From positions 93,164 through 157,163 of the forward strand of contig BCLD01000002.1 in NCBI GenBank assembly GCA_001600875.1: a stretch of DNA of 64,000 nucleotides. The letters are read 5' to 3'. Position numbers and translations under genes: made by a program. Of this stretch, positions 11,253-24,500 are shown piece by piece. Within the stretch, counting starts at the first letter, position 1, and every line of letters starts with the position of its first letter. The notes beneath the pieces are model-generated. The model was given only the letters and a program-made list of their open reading frames with translations. It was not told the origin of the DNA and did not search any database. The stretch is from Solicoccozyma terricola. Taxonomy: Eukaryota; Basidiomycota; Tremellomycetes; Filobasidiales; Piskurozymaceae.

Positions 11253-13073
11253 ATGGTATCACTTCATTCAGGTGTCGCATCTCTTCTAATTCGACGTACT
11301 TCCTCGTCATACACACCCACCACCTCCCTCAGCCTCTCCATCACCACCAATTCCGTCCCTCCTCTTCTCATCCTTCCTCCTCAACCACTCATACTCTCCA
11401 ATCTACTCACATACCTCTCCGCCCTCTCTCATCGTCACCTCCAGTTCATCTCAATTCTCTCCACGACGACAATATCCCAGAACAAGAGGAAATCACTGAA
11501 TGCGACGATTGGATGTGATTGTTTACATGCTTTTAATACTATCATTAGGTTTTTATCGGAGATCGATGGGAAGGAGGAGGAGGAGCAGGGTGAGGTTGAT
11601 AGACTGAGATTAGGGTGTCTGGTCGTTCTTGAATTGGGTATTCAACATCGATCAATGGCTTGGTCTACAACTGTTATCTCCTCCTCCTACGACGACGACG
11701 ACCACGACAACAATGTTAACGACGATGGGGAAAAGGAAACGGAAACGGAAACACAACGTAGACTTAAACTACTGGATCTTGGAATCATTAACTTGGTATT
11801 AGATGAAACCATCGATTTTATCCATGGAGAAACATTAGCGACCATTAAAAAACAACTTGGATTCACTCTTAACCTCGAAGACGCATTGAATCAATTTCCA
11901 AGAACGATACGAAACACAATTCAACATCTTACTTCCCACACCACCAACCTCTCATCTTCAACTTCATCTACCAACCCTACATTCTACCACAATTTCCTAA
12001 CCACACTTTCCAACATCCTCTCTCCCTCGCATACACCATCTGCCCTTTTACAAGGCATTCAACCGGATATTGACCCTGAGATTTTATTCGATTGGGTGAG
12101 GTTGAAGATTGGGATTGAAAGAGTGGGTCTTGGGTTGGGGGCCGTTAGTTGGGTTATGAAATCTGGGAAAGGGGTAGGGAGAGATGCGATCATGGGGTTG
12201 AATGGTGGTGATGGGCTGGTGATGAATGAAGATGACGAGGAGGATGAGGAGATTGAAGTTGGTGAAAAGGAAGAGAATGAAGATGTTGAACCGGCGGTCG
12301 ATACATCACATCAAGTCCCTCAACTAGTTTCTCAATCACCTACGTTTACAGCTACATCCGTGTCGAATAATAACACAACAATTGACCCAGCCATCGATCT
12401 CATATACGTTCTTGAGTTGATCAACGCCCTGATCGAACGTCATGAGGATTCGCCACATGGTGCAACACCGGATGATATGAAAGTCTTGGTGAAGAAACGG
12501 CCATGGATTGTTAGGAAGACAGAGGAAGAAGAAAACACGGATGAGAGTGAAGATGATGGTGATAATGATGATGATACGTCGGAAGAATCATCGGAAAACA
12601 GTGATACCTGCAAAGATGAAGAATTGGATAATACAACGAATGGTGAAGGAAACGAAACAATCACTCAACAACTTGGACGCACAACAAACACCACCAACAT
12701 CTCACCACCACAACCAATCTTGACGTCCTTATTCACATTATATGATAGATACGTAGAACAACAACGTGCTATATGGTTGGATTTACCACTTCCGAAGATC
12801 AAGTGTGACAGATTCACAGAGAATGGAGATGTAGGTATAGCTTGGAGGAAAGTGGTAGGGAAGTTATCATTTGGTGTGCTCGGGACGTGAGTTGATCGTG
12901 GTCCCCGGGTGGCGTGTCCTGGCGTAGGTGGGGTGTTGACGATTGATTGTCATTGAATCGACAGAGCCACGATGCTAGCACATGGAATGGACGAGGATCA
13001 ACTGTACCGATGGGAGCAAGAGGAGGACGACGCTTTGAGGGCGAGGAAGAGGATAAAGAGGAGTAAGGTGTGA
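11253..13073 (+). CDS. Hypothetical acidic protein
   Basis: Family not recognised. Exons 11253-12886 and 12965-13073 join in phase to about 580 residues. The N-terminal 250 residues look folded and Leu-rich (LSNLLTYLSALSHRHLQF, LRLGCLVVLELGIQHRSM, LDLGIINLVLDETIDFIHG). A Glu/Asp-rich stretch follows (about residues 325-350), then a folded segment (AIDLIYVLELINALIERHED), a second acidic block, and LFTLYDRYVEQQRAIWLDLP. The second exon ends in a basic tail, RARKRIKRSKV, that could be a nuclear localisation signal. Acidic blocks plus the basic tail suggest a nuclear protein, but no function is claimed. The start at 11253 is the first ATG in the long frame; an upstream ATG at 11105 is possible. 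Confidence 0.65.
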
Positions 13074-13164
13074 GGCTGGATACGAGGACGGAGTAGGTAG
13101 AAGGGTGTATCTCATGTATGCTGCGATGGCATACCTCGACGAAGGGGGGATGAACTTGTCGCCA

Positions 13165-13203
13165 CTGTGCATTCGCCATTCGCCACTCGCCATTCGCCAC
13201 TCC
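13165..13203. repeat. Short tandem repeat CATTCGCCACTCGC
   Basis: Several near-identical copies of ATTCGCCA/ACTCGCCA in the spacer between the acidic-protein gene and the NBS1-like gene. Minor feature; no function seen. Confidence 0.7.
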
Positions 13204-13287
13204 AATCCGCGGTGCTCCCGTCCAAAACGCGACTAACCGAATTCGACCACTCTACTCCGTCCTACCTTCTTGAACATCATCGTCGAC

Positions 13288-13946
13288 ATGTGGGTCGTCC
13301 ACGTAGAGCAATGGGAGGTCGTCCGTGGGGATCGCCAGCGTGAGCATGGAATATCTTGTCCTCCAACGCGGGTACCAGCTGACTCACCCTTCCACCCTAG
13401 TCAGCACATCGATTTCCATTCCACTTCGATGCGGCAAGACATATCGTGTTGGTCGCACGGAGACTAGGACAGACAATCAAAGCAATGATATCATCATCAC
13501 GAAGAAGAATGTATCGAGGTCTGCAGGGACGATTCAGATCGGTCCTTGGCAATCTGGGAGGACCAGCGGTGGATACCCGGACTTGGTGAGTGATGGATCG
13601 CAAAACAATTCAACCCTCAGTTAGATGTCAGTCTGATCAATCGATCTTGCTTTCACTTCCACAGTCCCCACATGAAATCTCATACACGAACGAAACGATG
13701 ATACCAGCCGCATCAACCAAGAAGACTCAACCCACTCAAAGTGGAAAGAAACCCGTCAGCGTCTACTTTCCGAGACCTACGACACCGGCTGGAAGCACTG
13801 TACTTGCAGATTATGAGGTTGTTTCGGAGCATGATCATTTTGGAGTGGTTGATGGCAGCTTCATTTCATTGCTCGCTACTGGGTCAGATGTGTTAAGGTG
13901 AGAATGAACCAACCCCGGAGCAGCGTACACGAGAGCTGATGATAAT

Positions 13947-13978
<32 letters not shown>

Positions 13979-16900
13979 ACAGATTCGAGTGGATCTCGGC
14001 TGTCATCGTCGCTCAAGGTGGCACCAAACAGTTCGTGGGGCATAGAGATAATCTCAAAGCATTCGGTTCGTCCTTTGTTTCCTCCTCGAGAGACGCACAT
14101 CTTCCGGTTTGATCTTACTTACCTATCCCTCCCTGCAGGCATCCACCTTACCGATCAATTCATTCCCAACATCACCACTCACTACATAACCCCTCAAATC
14201 ACTCTATCCAAACATAACATTCTCGCCGCTTGTTACGGAATCCCAATATGCCTGCCAACATGGCTCAACAACCTGGACACCACTCTACAAGCGAGTAAAG
14301 CAGTTTCGCCGCTTGCACCACACCAGTGGCCAAATGAGAAAGATTATCTACCAGAAGTAGGACCAGACTTTGAGGAACATGATCCTAGAGCGAGACAAGA
14401 GTGGTGGATGCCGATGGGAGATAGGAAAAATGTTTGGAGAGGGATGACGATTGTCATGTTGACTGACAAGACGGTGAGTAACTTTTGAGTTCTTTCGAAT
14501 CATCATTGCACACTCTGATCTTTGATTCAAATCAAACCTAACCCAGAAACCGGAAGAGGATGAATACTTTACCGCATCGGGAGCTCTCGTTATTGACCTC
14601 GATGTCGTCACGCGACTTCCGATGCACAACCAAGACCTCGTCAAGCGACTCAAACCACCAATGGCCAAAGCGAAGCTTTACAATCGGAAAATTCGAGAAG
14701 AGATGATAGAGTCGGGAGCTGTAGATGCGAGTCTACCAAGCGAAAAGGACACCTTGGTCGTAGCAATTAGTCAACAGGTGATGATTGCTTTCGCTGAGGC
14801 CGGAGCGGATTTTCAAGAACTGGTCATGACGCCATTGCAGGAGTGAGTCGTGACGGCTGAACAATCTTCCAGATGATGGAAATTTAAACGGCTGGGGGAC
14901 AGGTTAAACATACATTGCAATATCGGCGAACTTTATTGGAAAGCGTTGACGGACTGTAATTGGAAGGATTTCCTCATCGTCGAGGGTGGCGACGATGCAC
15001 CAGGTGAGGCAGCATCGTGCGTTGTTTACCTCCACGCGTCTGGTACTCATAATAATCCTACAGGCACTCAAACGCTCGCTGCTAGACCGTCAGCATCTCA
15101 ATCAGATCCTCGCAGTTCTCAGCTTCGATTATCTGGCGTACCTGAGACTCCAATACATGCTTCGACGTCAGCCATCTCATCAATACCTCAAAACACGTTC
15201 ATTCCATCCACTCATCCGGAAGAGCACGCTGCGAACGTTGCTGAGGTTCAAAATTCTGCGGCAGTATTTGACAACGCAGGTGATGCGATGGTCCCGGAAA
15301 CGCCACGGGGAAGTGTTAAGAAGGTCAGCCCGGGTTGTGTGTTCGAAATGCTGGAACCAAAAGACTCATCTCACCGCTTCACAGCCTCTCAAACGTCGAG
15401 CTGGTCGCAATGCAGCTCCAATCCTCTTGACATTGTTCGACGAGGACGAGGAGGAAGAGCCACCAACCAAACGACCTAGACTTTCAGAAGAACAGCCTAC
15501 AGCGAGGACGCCAGCGGCAATACCTGCATCGATGGATCGCAATAGGGTGATTCTTGACAGCGTTGAGGATGCGGGTGATCAACCGGTGAGCAGGGATGAC
15601 CAGGTATTTGCAACGGGCCCACTGATGCCTTCTCTCACGATAGTCTTCATCTAGTCAGTCCAAGCCGAAGCTTCTCCGTCGCGCTGTCGGCGGTCGCAAG
15701 CCGACCCTCTTCGACATCAGCATGACGGATGGAGAAAATGCTCTCGCCTTCGCCATACCGGTTGACCCGCTTGAGAGGTATCGCAGCACATATAACAAAT
15801 CAAAGCAGAGCGGTGTCGAGTCGCAGGAGGCTGGTACTTCGCAGGGTGGTTTAGAGGCGATACAAGTCGACGAAGACGAGGACATGGAGGAAGAAGAGGA
15901 CTATGTTCGAATGTCTATTAACGCGCAGAAACAAGCACAACAAGCGAGAGAAAATGAAGAAGCTGAAGCTGAAGCTGAAGCTTTAGCGGGAAGCCAAGAT
16001 CCGACAACGGATCAGCTAGCTCTAGCATCAGGATTGTCAGCAACGGCGATCCATGCAACCGCGGCTATAGCACAACCTCCGTCTCCTCCACCCACTCCCG
16101 TCCACTCATCAACCAAGATCCTGCGAGACGGCACCGTTGATCGAGACGAGGCGTTTCTTCAGATCGCTGGCAAGGCCAGGAAGGGAGCAAAGGAGATTGA
16201 CGAGTTTGACAAGGATTTCAATGCGCTCAAGATTACGAAATCGAAGAAGAATATCCCTACACCTGGATTCTCTCGTACAGGTCTGATGCCCATCGATTAC
16301 GACGCTCTAGTCGCTGATTTTGATGCGGATACGACCGGCAACTTCATCAGGGTCGAGAAGAGGGATCTGATCAGGAAGGATAAGAAGGATGTAGGACATC
16401 AAGCGCTCAATCCAGATTGGGCAGGTCGCCCCAATTTCAAGAAATTCAAAAAGGTAAGTTGGGGTTGAAGTGAAGCGCCACCACTGCTTACCGACGAAAC
16501 TTGTGATCTTGCAGCAAATGGTGACTCGCCGAGAACCGATTGCGATGGTACTCGCTCCTGCGGCAGACTACGGAATCGGACCAAGTGAGTTTTGACCATG
16601 CGATGATATCGGCTTTGCCTGACCCAAATCATCCCCGATCATGCGTAGCCTATTGGGACGGCAAAGCGGAAGGAGCACCAGCGACACAGCCTCCAACTGC
16701 AAGTCAGAATATGACTCAAGCACGTCTACCTTTCAGCCAAGTGTCGCAACAAAGTACCAGGACCCAAGATCTGGCGCCAATGAAAGGCCGCCGGAAGCTT
16801 CTTCCAATCGACGAGGACTCTGACGGAGAGACGGTGGGACCACCACCATCCCAAAGGCGTGGTGCCGCATCTGCCACAAGGACCCAACCTAGCCAGTCAA

Positions 16901-17299
16901 CCACGCAGAGACAGAGTAGCCGCCTAGCGTCTGAAGAACCGCCTGCCATTGCGAAGAGAAAGAGGAAGGCTCCAGAAAAGGCTGTCGTTGTCGAAGTCAA
17001 CGGCCCTATCGATTTGTCACTGGCATCTGACTCTGACGCCGGCACTGGTAGCCGTGCTAAGCGAGCTCGACGAGCCACCAGCTCCACTCTGGGCGATACC
17101 GAACGGGCCGACGACATCTTGCCGGCTCGATCCACTCGCTCTTTTGGCACTCGCTCGGGTCCGGGGGCGACGAGACGCAAGTTGCTTCCTGTCGATGACG
17201 AAGACGAAGGGGAGGTGAGTGTATCCCGCGTAAAGAATTGATTGGCACCCGGCTTATCCTGTCATACAGGTCTTTGGAGCTCGCGGTAGACGGCACTGA
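13288..17299 (+). CDS. NBS1/nibrin-like subunit of the MRN DNA-repair complex
   Basis: About 13 exons give a protein of roughly 1,070 residues. Start ATG 13288 (MWVVHVEQWEVV) joins at 13339/13401 to an FHA core: GKTYRVGRTETRTDNQSND, then NVSRSAG. A BRCT-like region follows: the 14065/14139 junction gives AFGIHLTDQFIPNITTHYI, then LSKHNILAACYGIP. This FHA-BRCT order is typical of NBS1. Near the C-terminus, exon 15655-16453 ends in NFKKFKK, matching the Mre11-binding motif known from animal NBS1 (KNFKKFKKV), and continues after the intron with QMVTRREPIAMVLAP. The middle and tail are long, acidic and Ser/Arg-rich, with LFDEDEEEEPPTKRPRL. The last exon (17271-17299) is tiny and ends FGARGRRH. 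Predicted role: bridges Mre11-Rad50 and the checkpoint kinase at double-strand breaks (family knowledge). Confidence 0.85.
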
Positions 17300-17473
17300 A
17301 CATTAGATGAATGAGGTACACGACTCTTTTACGACCCACCACGATGTAGCAATAATGAAACATGATAATGCTGTTCACCTCGATAATACGTATACACCTA
17401 CAAAATCATGAAAACCAGAAAAAGACCCTTGCACCTCCCTACTTGTGTAGGTTAACGAACCAACATGTCCGCG

Positions 17474-20394
17474 TCATGCCTGTCCTATACTGACCTTCCC
17501 AGCGTGGATCGGCTCGAGGGAGCGCGGTAGAGAATTCGGAGTCACCGGCTGATCCGTAGAGTCCATCGACGTGGTGGCGGAAAGGGAATGAGTGGGTTGG
17601 GTGATCTGAGGTGGACGGAAGGCTGTACCGGAGTCAGATCTGTGATGACCGATAGGAGGGAAGTCGGCTTCCATGTCGGCCAGTCGCTCGCGAGCTCCCT
17701 CAGTAGATATTGACAGCTCGTGCGAACGACTGTTCCTTCGCGACTCGTCGTCGCCCCGCATCTCAACGTCTCCGCCCGAGTCGAGAGCCATCCGCATGCG
17801 ATCGCCAGCCGCGGATGGAGTTGTTACTGCCCTCGGATTGGCATCCCTGCCGCGTGGACTATCGATCGCGAGTCCAGAAAAGCGACCGGGGGAGAAGACC
17901 TCTACTGCTGCCTTCCCAGCTAGGTGATCCTCAAAGAGGACTCTCCCAATCCCACCAGGGGTCCCATTACCCTTGATCGACGACGTCTTTCTCGCGCTCC
18001 GCAATGGGCTCGGACTATGTGCGAGAAAAATCATGAGCTCAGCCGCCTTCTTGTCTTCGTCCTCGGATTCATCGGCGAATGCGTTGCTACTCGTGCTGGG
18101 CCTGCGATTCCGATGTGCGGTAGACGATCCACCTCTGGCATGCGATGAGGGCGTCTGAGAGATTGGCGAGTATGGATGAGGTCTCACGTGAGACATTGAA
18201 GGCGAGAGGTTGTTACCTGGGAACGGTGAAGAGATCGCGGCAAACGACTGGGATCGAGGTTTAAGATGTGAGTGTATCGCAGCTGAATTCCTCAGCGCAA
18301 GGTTGGAAACTGGACTTCTTCCCGCGTGATCGCCATCGAGTTCCCCGCCGAACCTATCCCCAAAGGATGATCTAACTGGACTTGGACTTGGACTTTCCGC
18401 TCTTCGACCAGTTCCCGACCCCAACATGCTCGTCAACGCCGTCGCAGCGTCTAATTCCATCTCGTCCGTGCTAGGAGGTAATCCCTGTCGATGGAGGTGA
18501 AATTCTGAATGTGATTGTGATCTCTGCTTTTTGCGTGAGTCCAACAAGAGACCAGGTCGAGGCAGTTGTGGTGGAGGCGGTGGCGGTGGCGGTGGCGCCG
18601 GCGGTTGTTGTGACGGTGGTGCCATTGTTGAAGCTTCAATGAATGAATATTGTCTCCCCGATCCCGCCGATATTGGAGAAGTTGGATAAGCGACTCTAGT
18701 TCCTGATGGTACCCTCCTATGACTCATTCGATTTCCCCTTTCCGCATTCTCCTCCGCCACTTGATCAAGTACTGACATCCCACTTGGTCGTTTAAACTTT
18801 GATGACCCACCAGAAGTCGGCGATGTTCTTTCATCATCTGAAGAACCTCTTCGTGTCATACCCATTTGAATCCCCATGAATGAATCGTAATTCCCACTTT
18901 CTTCCAACCTCGTTCTCTTTCTTGGACTTGTAACCAGTGGTTGTTTTGAACTTGATCCCTCGCCAATACTCGGTGGGATATAAGCGATCCTCGGTTTACT
19001 CCCACTTGGTTTTCTCTCATGTCTTGGTGATCCTCCTCCTCCTCCTCCGATCGCCGTACCAAAACTCGTCCGTGTAGGAGACTGCAAAGAATGTGAGAAT
19101 GAAGTAGATGTCGGAGAACGGAATCCAAAACGAGTAGGTGAGAATTCAGGTGACGGATCTTGTAAATCGGTTGGTGATGCGATTGATAGTTGACCGTGTG
19201 ATTTACGTTTTCGAAGTGGTGATCCGGAAGGTGATGGTGGTTGTTGTGTCTGTTGTTGTTGATTTGGCAGTTTCTAAAAGAAAGAAAAGGAAGAAAAGGA
19301 AAAGAAAAGGGGGGGGGGGGGGGGAATCTCCTAAATCAGCTACCAGAACTCCCCACGCGCATTATCCATCTCATACCAGGCATTCCAAAACCCACAAAAA
19401 AAAAACGACCAACTGAAAAACTCACAGGTTCAATTTCACCTAAGCTCAATTCTCCCCATCCGCGTTGAGTTTTAAAACTCGCTAATGCCAATCTCTGTTG
19501 AAGTATACCCGCTCTCTACAACCACCCATTCAAACGACACCAAACCGTACCGGCAAAAAAAAAATCGTCCAAATAAAAATATAACACAACATCAATATCA
19601 CGTTCAAAATCACCTCGACCATCAACCACCCCCCCACAACTCACCTTTGTCATCTCAATCGTAGCCAACAATCTCTCTTTATCAACTCCCCATTTAACCC
19701 TACCACCGCCAATCCCACCGCCACCACCGCCACCACCACCACCGCCAATCCCTCCTTCAATCACCCCATCCCCATCCCCACTCCCCTCCCCACTCCCAAC
19801 CCCATCCCCATCCCCATTCCCTTCAATATCTCCAATATCTCCAATCTCAGTAGTCGGTGATTCAATCGATTCGATACTTCCAAGTGGAGTAGATATTGAT
19901 ATATCGGATGATAGATGTGGTGTTATATGTTGATGAGTGGTTGGTGGATGTTGTTGTGATGCTGGTGGTGGTGGTGGGGGTGGTGGTGGGGGTGGTTGTT
20001 GTGCTGGTTGTGCTGGTGGTGGTTGTTGTTGTTGTGGTGGTAGTGGTAGTGGTGGTGGCGATGTCGAAGAAGAGGATTTACAAGTAAATTGAGTACCTAA
20101 TTGATTATTTCCTTCCACAATTTGATGTAATTCAACCTGTTCCAAACGATGATCTGTTGTTATCGAATCCTCCTTCTTAATATCCATTTCATTGTTTTGA
20201 ATAACCTCTTCCATCATTCTCGATTCCATATCTCCATTCTCATTCTCATTCTCATCCTCATCCTTATTCCTCCCATCCCTTCCATCCGTCTTAATCCCCC
20301 CTCCTTCTCCTTCTCCTTCTCCTCCTCCTCCTCCTCCTTCCTCTTCTACCTGAATTAACAACTTTGATTCTTCCATCTTCACGACCATCATCAT
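17474..20394 (-). CDS. Whi5/Nrm1-like G1/S transcription repressor
   Basis: Exons 20394-19645, 19515-19426 and 19273-17474 are each a whole number of codons and join in phase to 879 residues. The short middle exon reads RAGILQQRLALASFKTQRGW, the helix typical of Nrm1/Whi5-type proteins. Exon 3 contains AAELMIFLAHSPSPLR, the GTB-type motif by which Whi5/Nrm1 bind SBF/MBF factors, and many SP/TP sites fitting regulation by cyclin-dependent kinase. The N-terminal exon is mostly low complexity: poly-Glu/Gly, Gln/Pro runs and a Gly tract. Start chosen at the first ATG of ATGATGATG; upstream frame has only non-ATG starts. Function is inferred from the two short motifs. Confidence 0.7.
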
Positions 20395-21553
20395 CAAAAA
20401 AACAACTCTAAAACCCCCCACCCCCTTCTCTCTTTCCTGTTTTTTTTTCTCTGATTTCTGTTTATTATTCCTAGGTTTCCCTTGAGGAGAACTCCTAGCA
20501 CCCCTTTGGGAGGGAAGGGAAGGGAAGGGAAGGGAACGGGAAAGGGAAGGGGATTGACGATTCTCTTGTTTTCGTCCTGGTGTTTGATATATTCGTTAAC
20601 GTCGAGAGGGAGGGAGGGACGAAGAGAAGGAGGAAGAAGGAGGAAGATGGAGAGATGGAGAAAGGAAAGAAGTATCACCCAATCCAATATCTCAAAATCC
20701 AAAGCGTTCAAACTTCGTTCTCAATGTTTTGATTCTTTGTATCCGATAGAAAAAGACGATATTGGACCCCCTCCCTTCCCAAATTCGAGTGTATCGTTAT
20801 TAATTTCCTTTCAACCTTGTATGATCGGTGATGATGGGGGTTGATCGCTCGAGGTGTTTATGGATGGTCCTTTGTTAAACGATTCGGTGTTTGAAAATAT
20901 GGGGAAACCGTTGAACCAAAGTTGCGCGGTTGAATCTGTTTTAAGTAGATCGCGGGGGCGGGTGTGGTGATGACCGCGTCGTTCCTCTCACACGAGTTGA
21001 AATATGTGGTGGGATGACTAGATTGTGAGAATGGGTGAGAATGGGTGTGGGGGGGGTGGTGGGTGGGTGGTGGGTGGGTGGTGGTGGATGTGATGTGTAT
21101 GGGTGGATGGATGGGTATGGTATGCTATCTGTGTATGACTCTCCCTACTCTCCCTACTCCTCCCCCCTCCCCTCCTCCCCCTCTCTCCCTCCTCTGCCCT
21201 GTTCGCGTGTTCCCCGTCGCGTCACCAGTCAGGCAGGCAAGTGAGTCAAGTCAGTCGTCGCTGGTCGCTGGTCAGGGCAATGTAGCTCGGCACAGGGTAC
21301 ACAGTGTCAGACTGGGACAACACCAGGGACCCCGACTGGGACACTGGGGGACACCGCACACGGCAACCCCCCCCCCCCCCCCCCCGGGGTCAAGTAGATC
21401 TATCCTTGGAACCCACGGAACAACTCCATGTCGCGACTCGGAAAACACGCCCGGAGGGGGGGGGGGGGCGGTCATTCAGAGATTAAAAGAGTTTCATTCG
21501 GAACAACTTGTATAAACAAATAAAATAAAAGGAATCACCATCATCTACCTACC
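20395..21553. other. Long intergenic region upstream of the Whi5-like gene
   Basis: About 1.16 kb with GGGAA tandem repeats (20509-20547), GGA-rich tracts (20605-20665), GGTGGTGGGTGGG runs (21045-21085), a C run at 21366-21386 and a G run near 21455-21468. No convincing gene; short ORFs follow the repeats. Unusually long for this region; a large promoter would suit a cell-cycle regulator (inference). Confidence 0.6.
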
Positions 21554-24500
21554 TTACACAACCACAACTTGAGCAAACTTGCCATAAACAGCTTCTCTAA
21601 TCTTGAAATATTCTTCTCCAACATTCCCTTCAACTACCACTCCTTTATCTCCTTTCCTAACAGCCACAATTTCACCCCCATTCCCTCCTTCTCCTCCTTC
21701 TCCCCCTCCCCCTGGCCCCCCTGCTCCTCCTGATGATGCTACGAATCTTGGAACACCAGATCCACAAATCAATACACCTTCACCTACGAATTCAGATGGG
21801 ATACCTAAAGATGATAAATGAGATTTCAAAGAGAGTAAACGAAGATCACCTATGAATAAAGAAGTAGGAAGTGGGAGACGTGGTCGGATAGTTCGATGGG
21901 ATAGGGATCGAATGGGATAAGATGGTTGTTCGGATTTGATGATGGTTTGTTGTGTTTCGTTTGCGGATTCGGTTTTGATCGGTGGGGCGGGTGCTGGTGC
22001 TGGTGCTGGTGCTGATGTCGGTGTTGAAATCATAGATGAAACGACATCCAATAACGGGACGTTTGAATCAGAAGTTGATGATATTCTCCCACTAACTTGA
22101 GCGATTGAATAATCTTCAAACTGTAAGACAATTTGACAGTATCAAATCAGCAATTTTTTTTCTCCATTTCATTTCCAAAACGTCCCCTCGGCGATTCCCC
22201 CCCCCCGGCCCCCCCTCTCTTCCCCCGCAACTCACCTTCGACCAACCCAAACCCCCATTCAAACCCTGTAACACCGCCTCACTCAAGCTCACACTAAAAC
22301 TATTCGTATGTTCACCGATCGTAATCGATTCTCCAATATCAGGAGTGTATATCTCTCGTGTTAAAGACGAAGACGCATGACATGTTGAGATGAGGTCTGC
22401 GGTGGCTTCGGGATATGATTTGACGATGATCTACATTAAAGTTTTCCAAAAATGGGGCGGGGAGCGCCGCGGGGAGGGGGGGGGGGGGGAGCGTCAATTT
22501 AGGAAATAAGAAAATGTTCACAAAGGCCGCGGGCGGAGACATACCATTCGACGAGGATTCAGGGATGGTATAATCGTCTTGATCGCTCGACCATCATTCA
22601 GACCTTCCATATCAACGTAGAAAAGCAAACAACAAAGTTGAACCTCGATTTCTTCCGAGATGAATTTACTTGGTGGTTCTGGTGGTTCTTTCTGTGAAAT
22701 AGTAAAAGGTAATAAAGTTAGAAAGCCCAAAATTCTCCGAGACTTGGCAAAGAAAATAGCTCCCCCGCACCCACCTTCTTCTCCTCCTCTTCCTTCTTCC
22801 TCCTCTTCGCCTCCCTAACCTCCTCACTCTCCGTCTCTTCCTCAATTTCCCTCCCTTTCCTCTGCCATGCACCTACATCCAACAATTCTCCATAAACATC
22901 AACCATCCTACCCCTCCCACCTCTATCCACAAACGGAAACATCCTAAACCTCTCCTGCTGACCGACATTACCTGATCTGAAAAACCCAGTCGTCCTCGTT
23001 TGTTGTCCCTTGACGTAAATATCGAATGAAGTCGTTCGTATATCCTCCGAATCAAGGAATGCATTCCCAGCTCCTGTAACTCCACCACCATTCGCTAACA
23101 TCCCATCATCTTTAACATCATCAATCATCCCTCCTTCATCACCTGAATCAACAGACTCGTCATCATCCGATAAATCATCCGCTTCAGGACCCAATCCTCG
23201 CATTTGATACTCTGCACGACTCGTCGCTTCCTTCTCCTTTGCTTCCCTCTCAGCGTCTAAATAAGCCGCAAGCTCTTCACCCATCAAGGCAACTTTCGAA
23301 TCGAGTTCAACCTTGATCGAACCATCCAACCTCCTCACAGATCCAACACGACCCTCTCCATACCTCTCCGTTGAATCCTGTGCGTTATTCCAACGATCAA
23401 ATAGATCCTGAGCTAATGTTTTCGATTCAGTTCTTCCAGTTAAAACAACAACGGATCCTTCATCCGATGCGATACTGGTAAACAACTTTCGGGAAGGTCC
23501 ATACGATAATGACATTGGAACAGCCAATATGCACTTTGGTCGATCGGATGGGATAGCTTCCATCATCGCTTCAGTCGTAGCGAAGAATTTAAGGTGTCTA
23601 AACGCCAATGGATTCCTCCCTTCCCTTTGCCTCTTCCCCTTTTTCCCTACCGCCTCTTCATCAACCACGCTTCCTCCAAACCACTCCATTAGACTCCGAG
23701 CGAGCGTAATCATCTCACCCGCCGTTTTAGATACAAGACATAATGGGTAATTCCACGCCGTGTTGGAATTAGTAGATTGGGAGAGTTGGTATGACCAGTG
23801 AGCGTCGAGAAGGAGAAGGAGCTCGAGAAGACGAGGAGATGAATCGATGGGGAAGAGGAGTGAGTGAGAGGATCGGAGGGTGTTGGTGATGAGTTCTGCA
23901 CAGATAGAAGGCGACGACATCAATGAATGGGAGAAAACAGAGCCGACGCAGCGACAACCCCCCGGCACTCACCCAACAATGCTGACGCCCGATCCTTCTG
24001 TTTCACACCTTTGATCAAACTCCTACTCCCCTCTGTGATGAACAAATCCGGTCTTTGCAAACCCTCCTTCATTCCATGTGAACCCCCACCCAACAAAACA
24101 GTCCCATCCAACCCTCTCTCCCCCGCATGATTCATACCCACAGCATACAAAACCGTGCCACTCGTTGGACTCCTCAATTTGAATAAAGTTCCACCTAATG
24201 TATGTCCACTCTCGTATGGTGTGAGAAGGAGATGTGAGAGTGTACCTGGGAGATGGATTGGCTGGGAGTATCGGATCGGTTTGATGTGTGAGAATGATGA
24301 TGATATTTGAGCAGGTGTGCATATGAAAGGTGGTGTTAAAGGTTTCTTATCCATCGATTGTAGTTCCATCTTGATCGATCGTTTGATACCATCTCCATCA
24401 TCGACATTCATCCGTTCTCCATCGGAATCGACGGCAAGTTGTTCACCCAACTCATCCACTTCTTCCACTTCATCATCAACCTTTCTCTCCGCTCTCCAAT

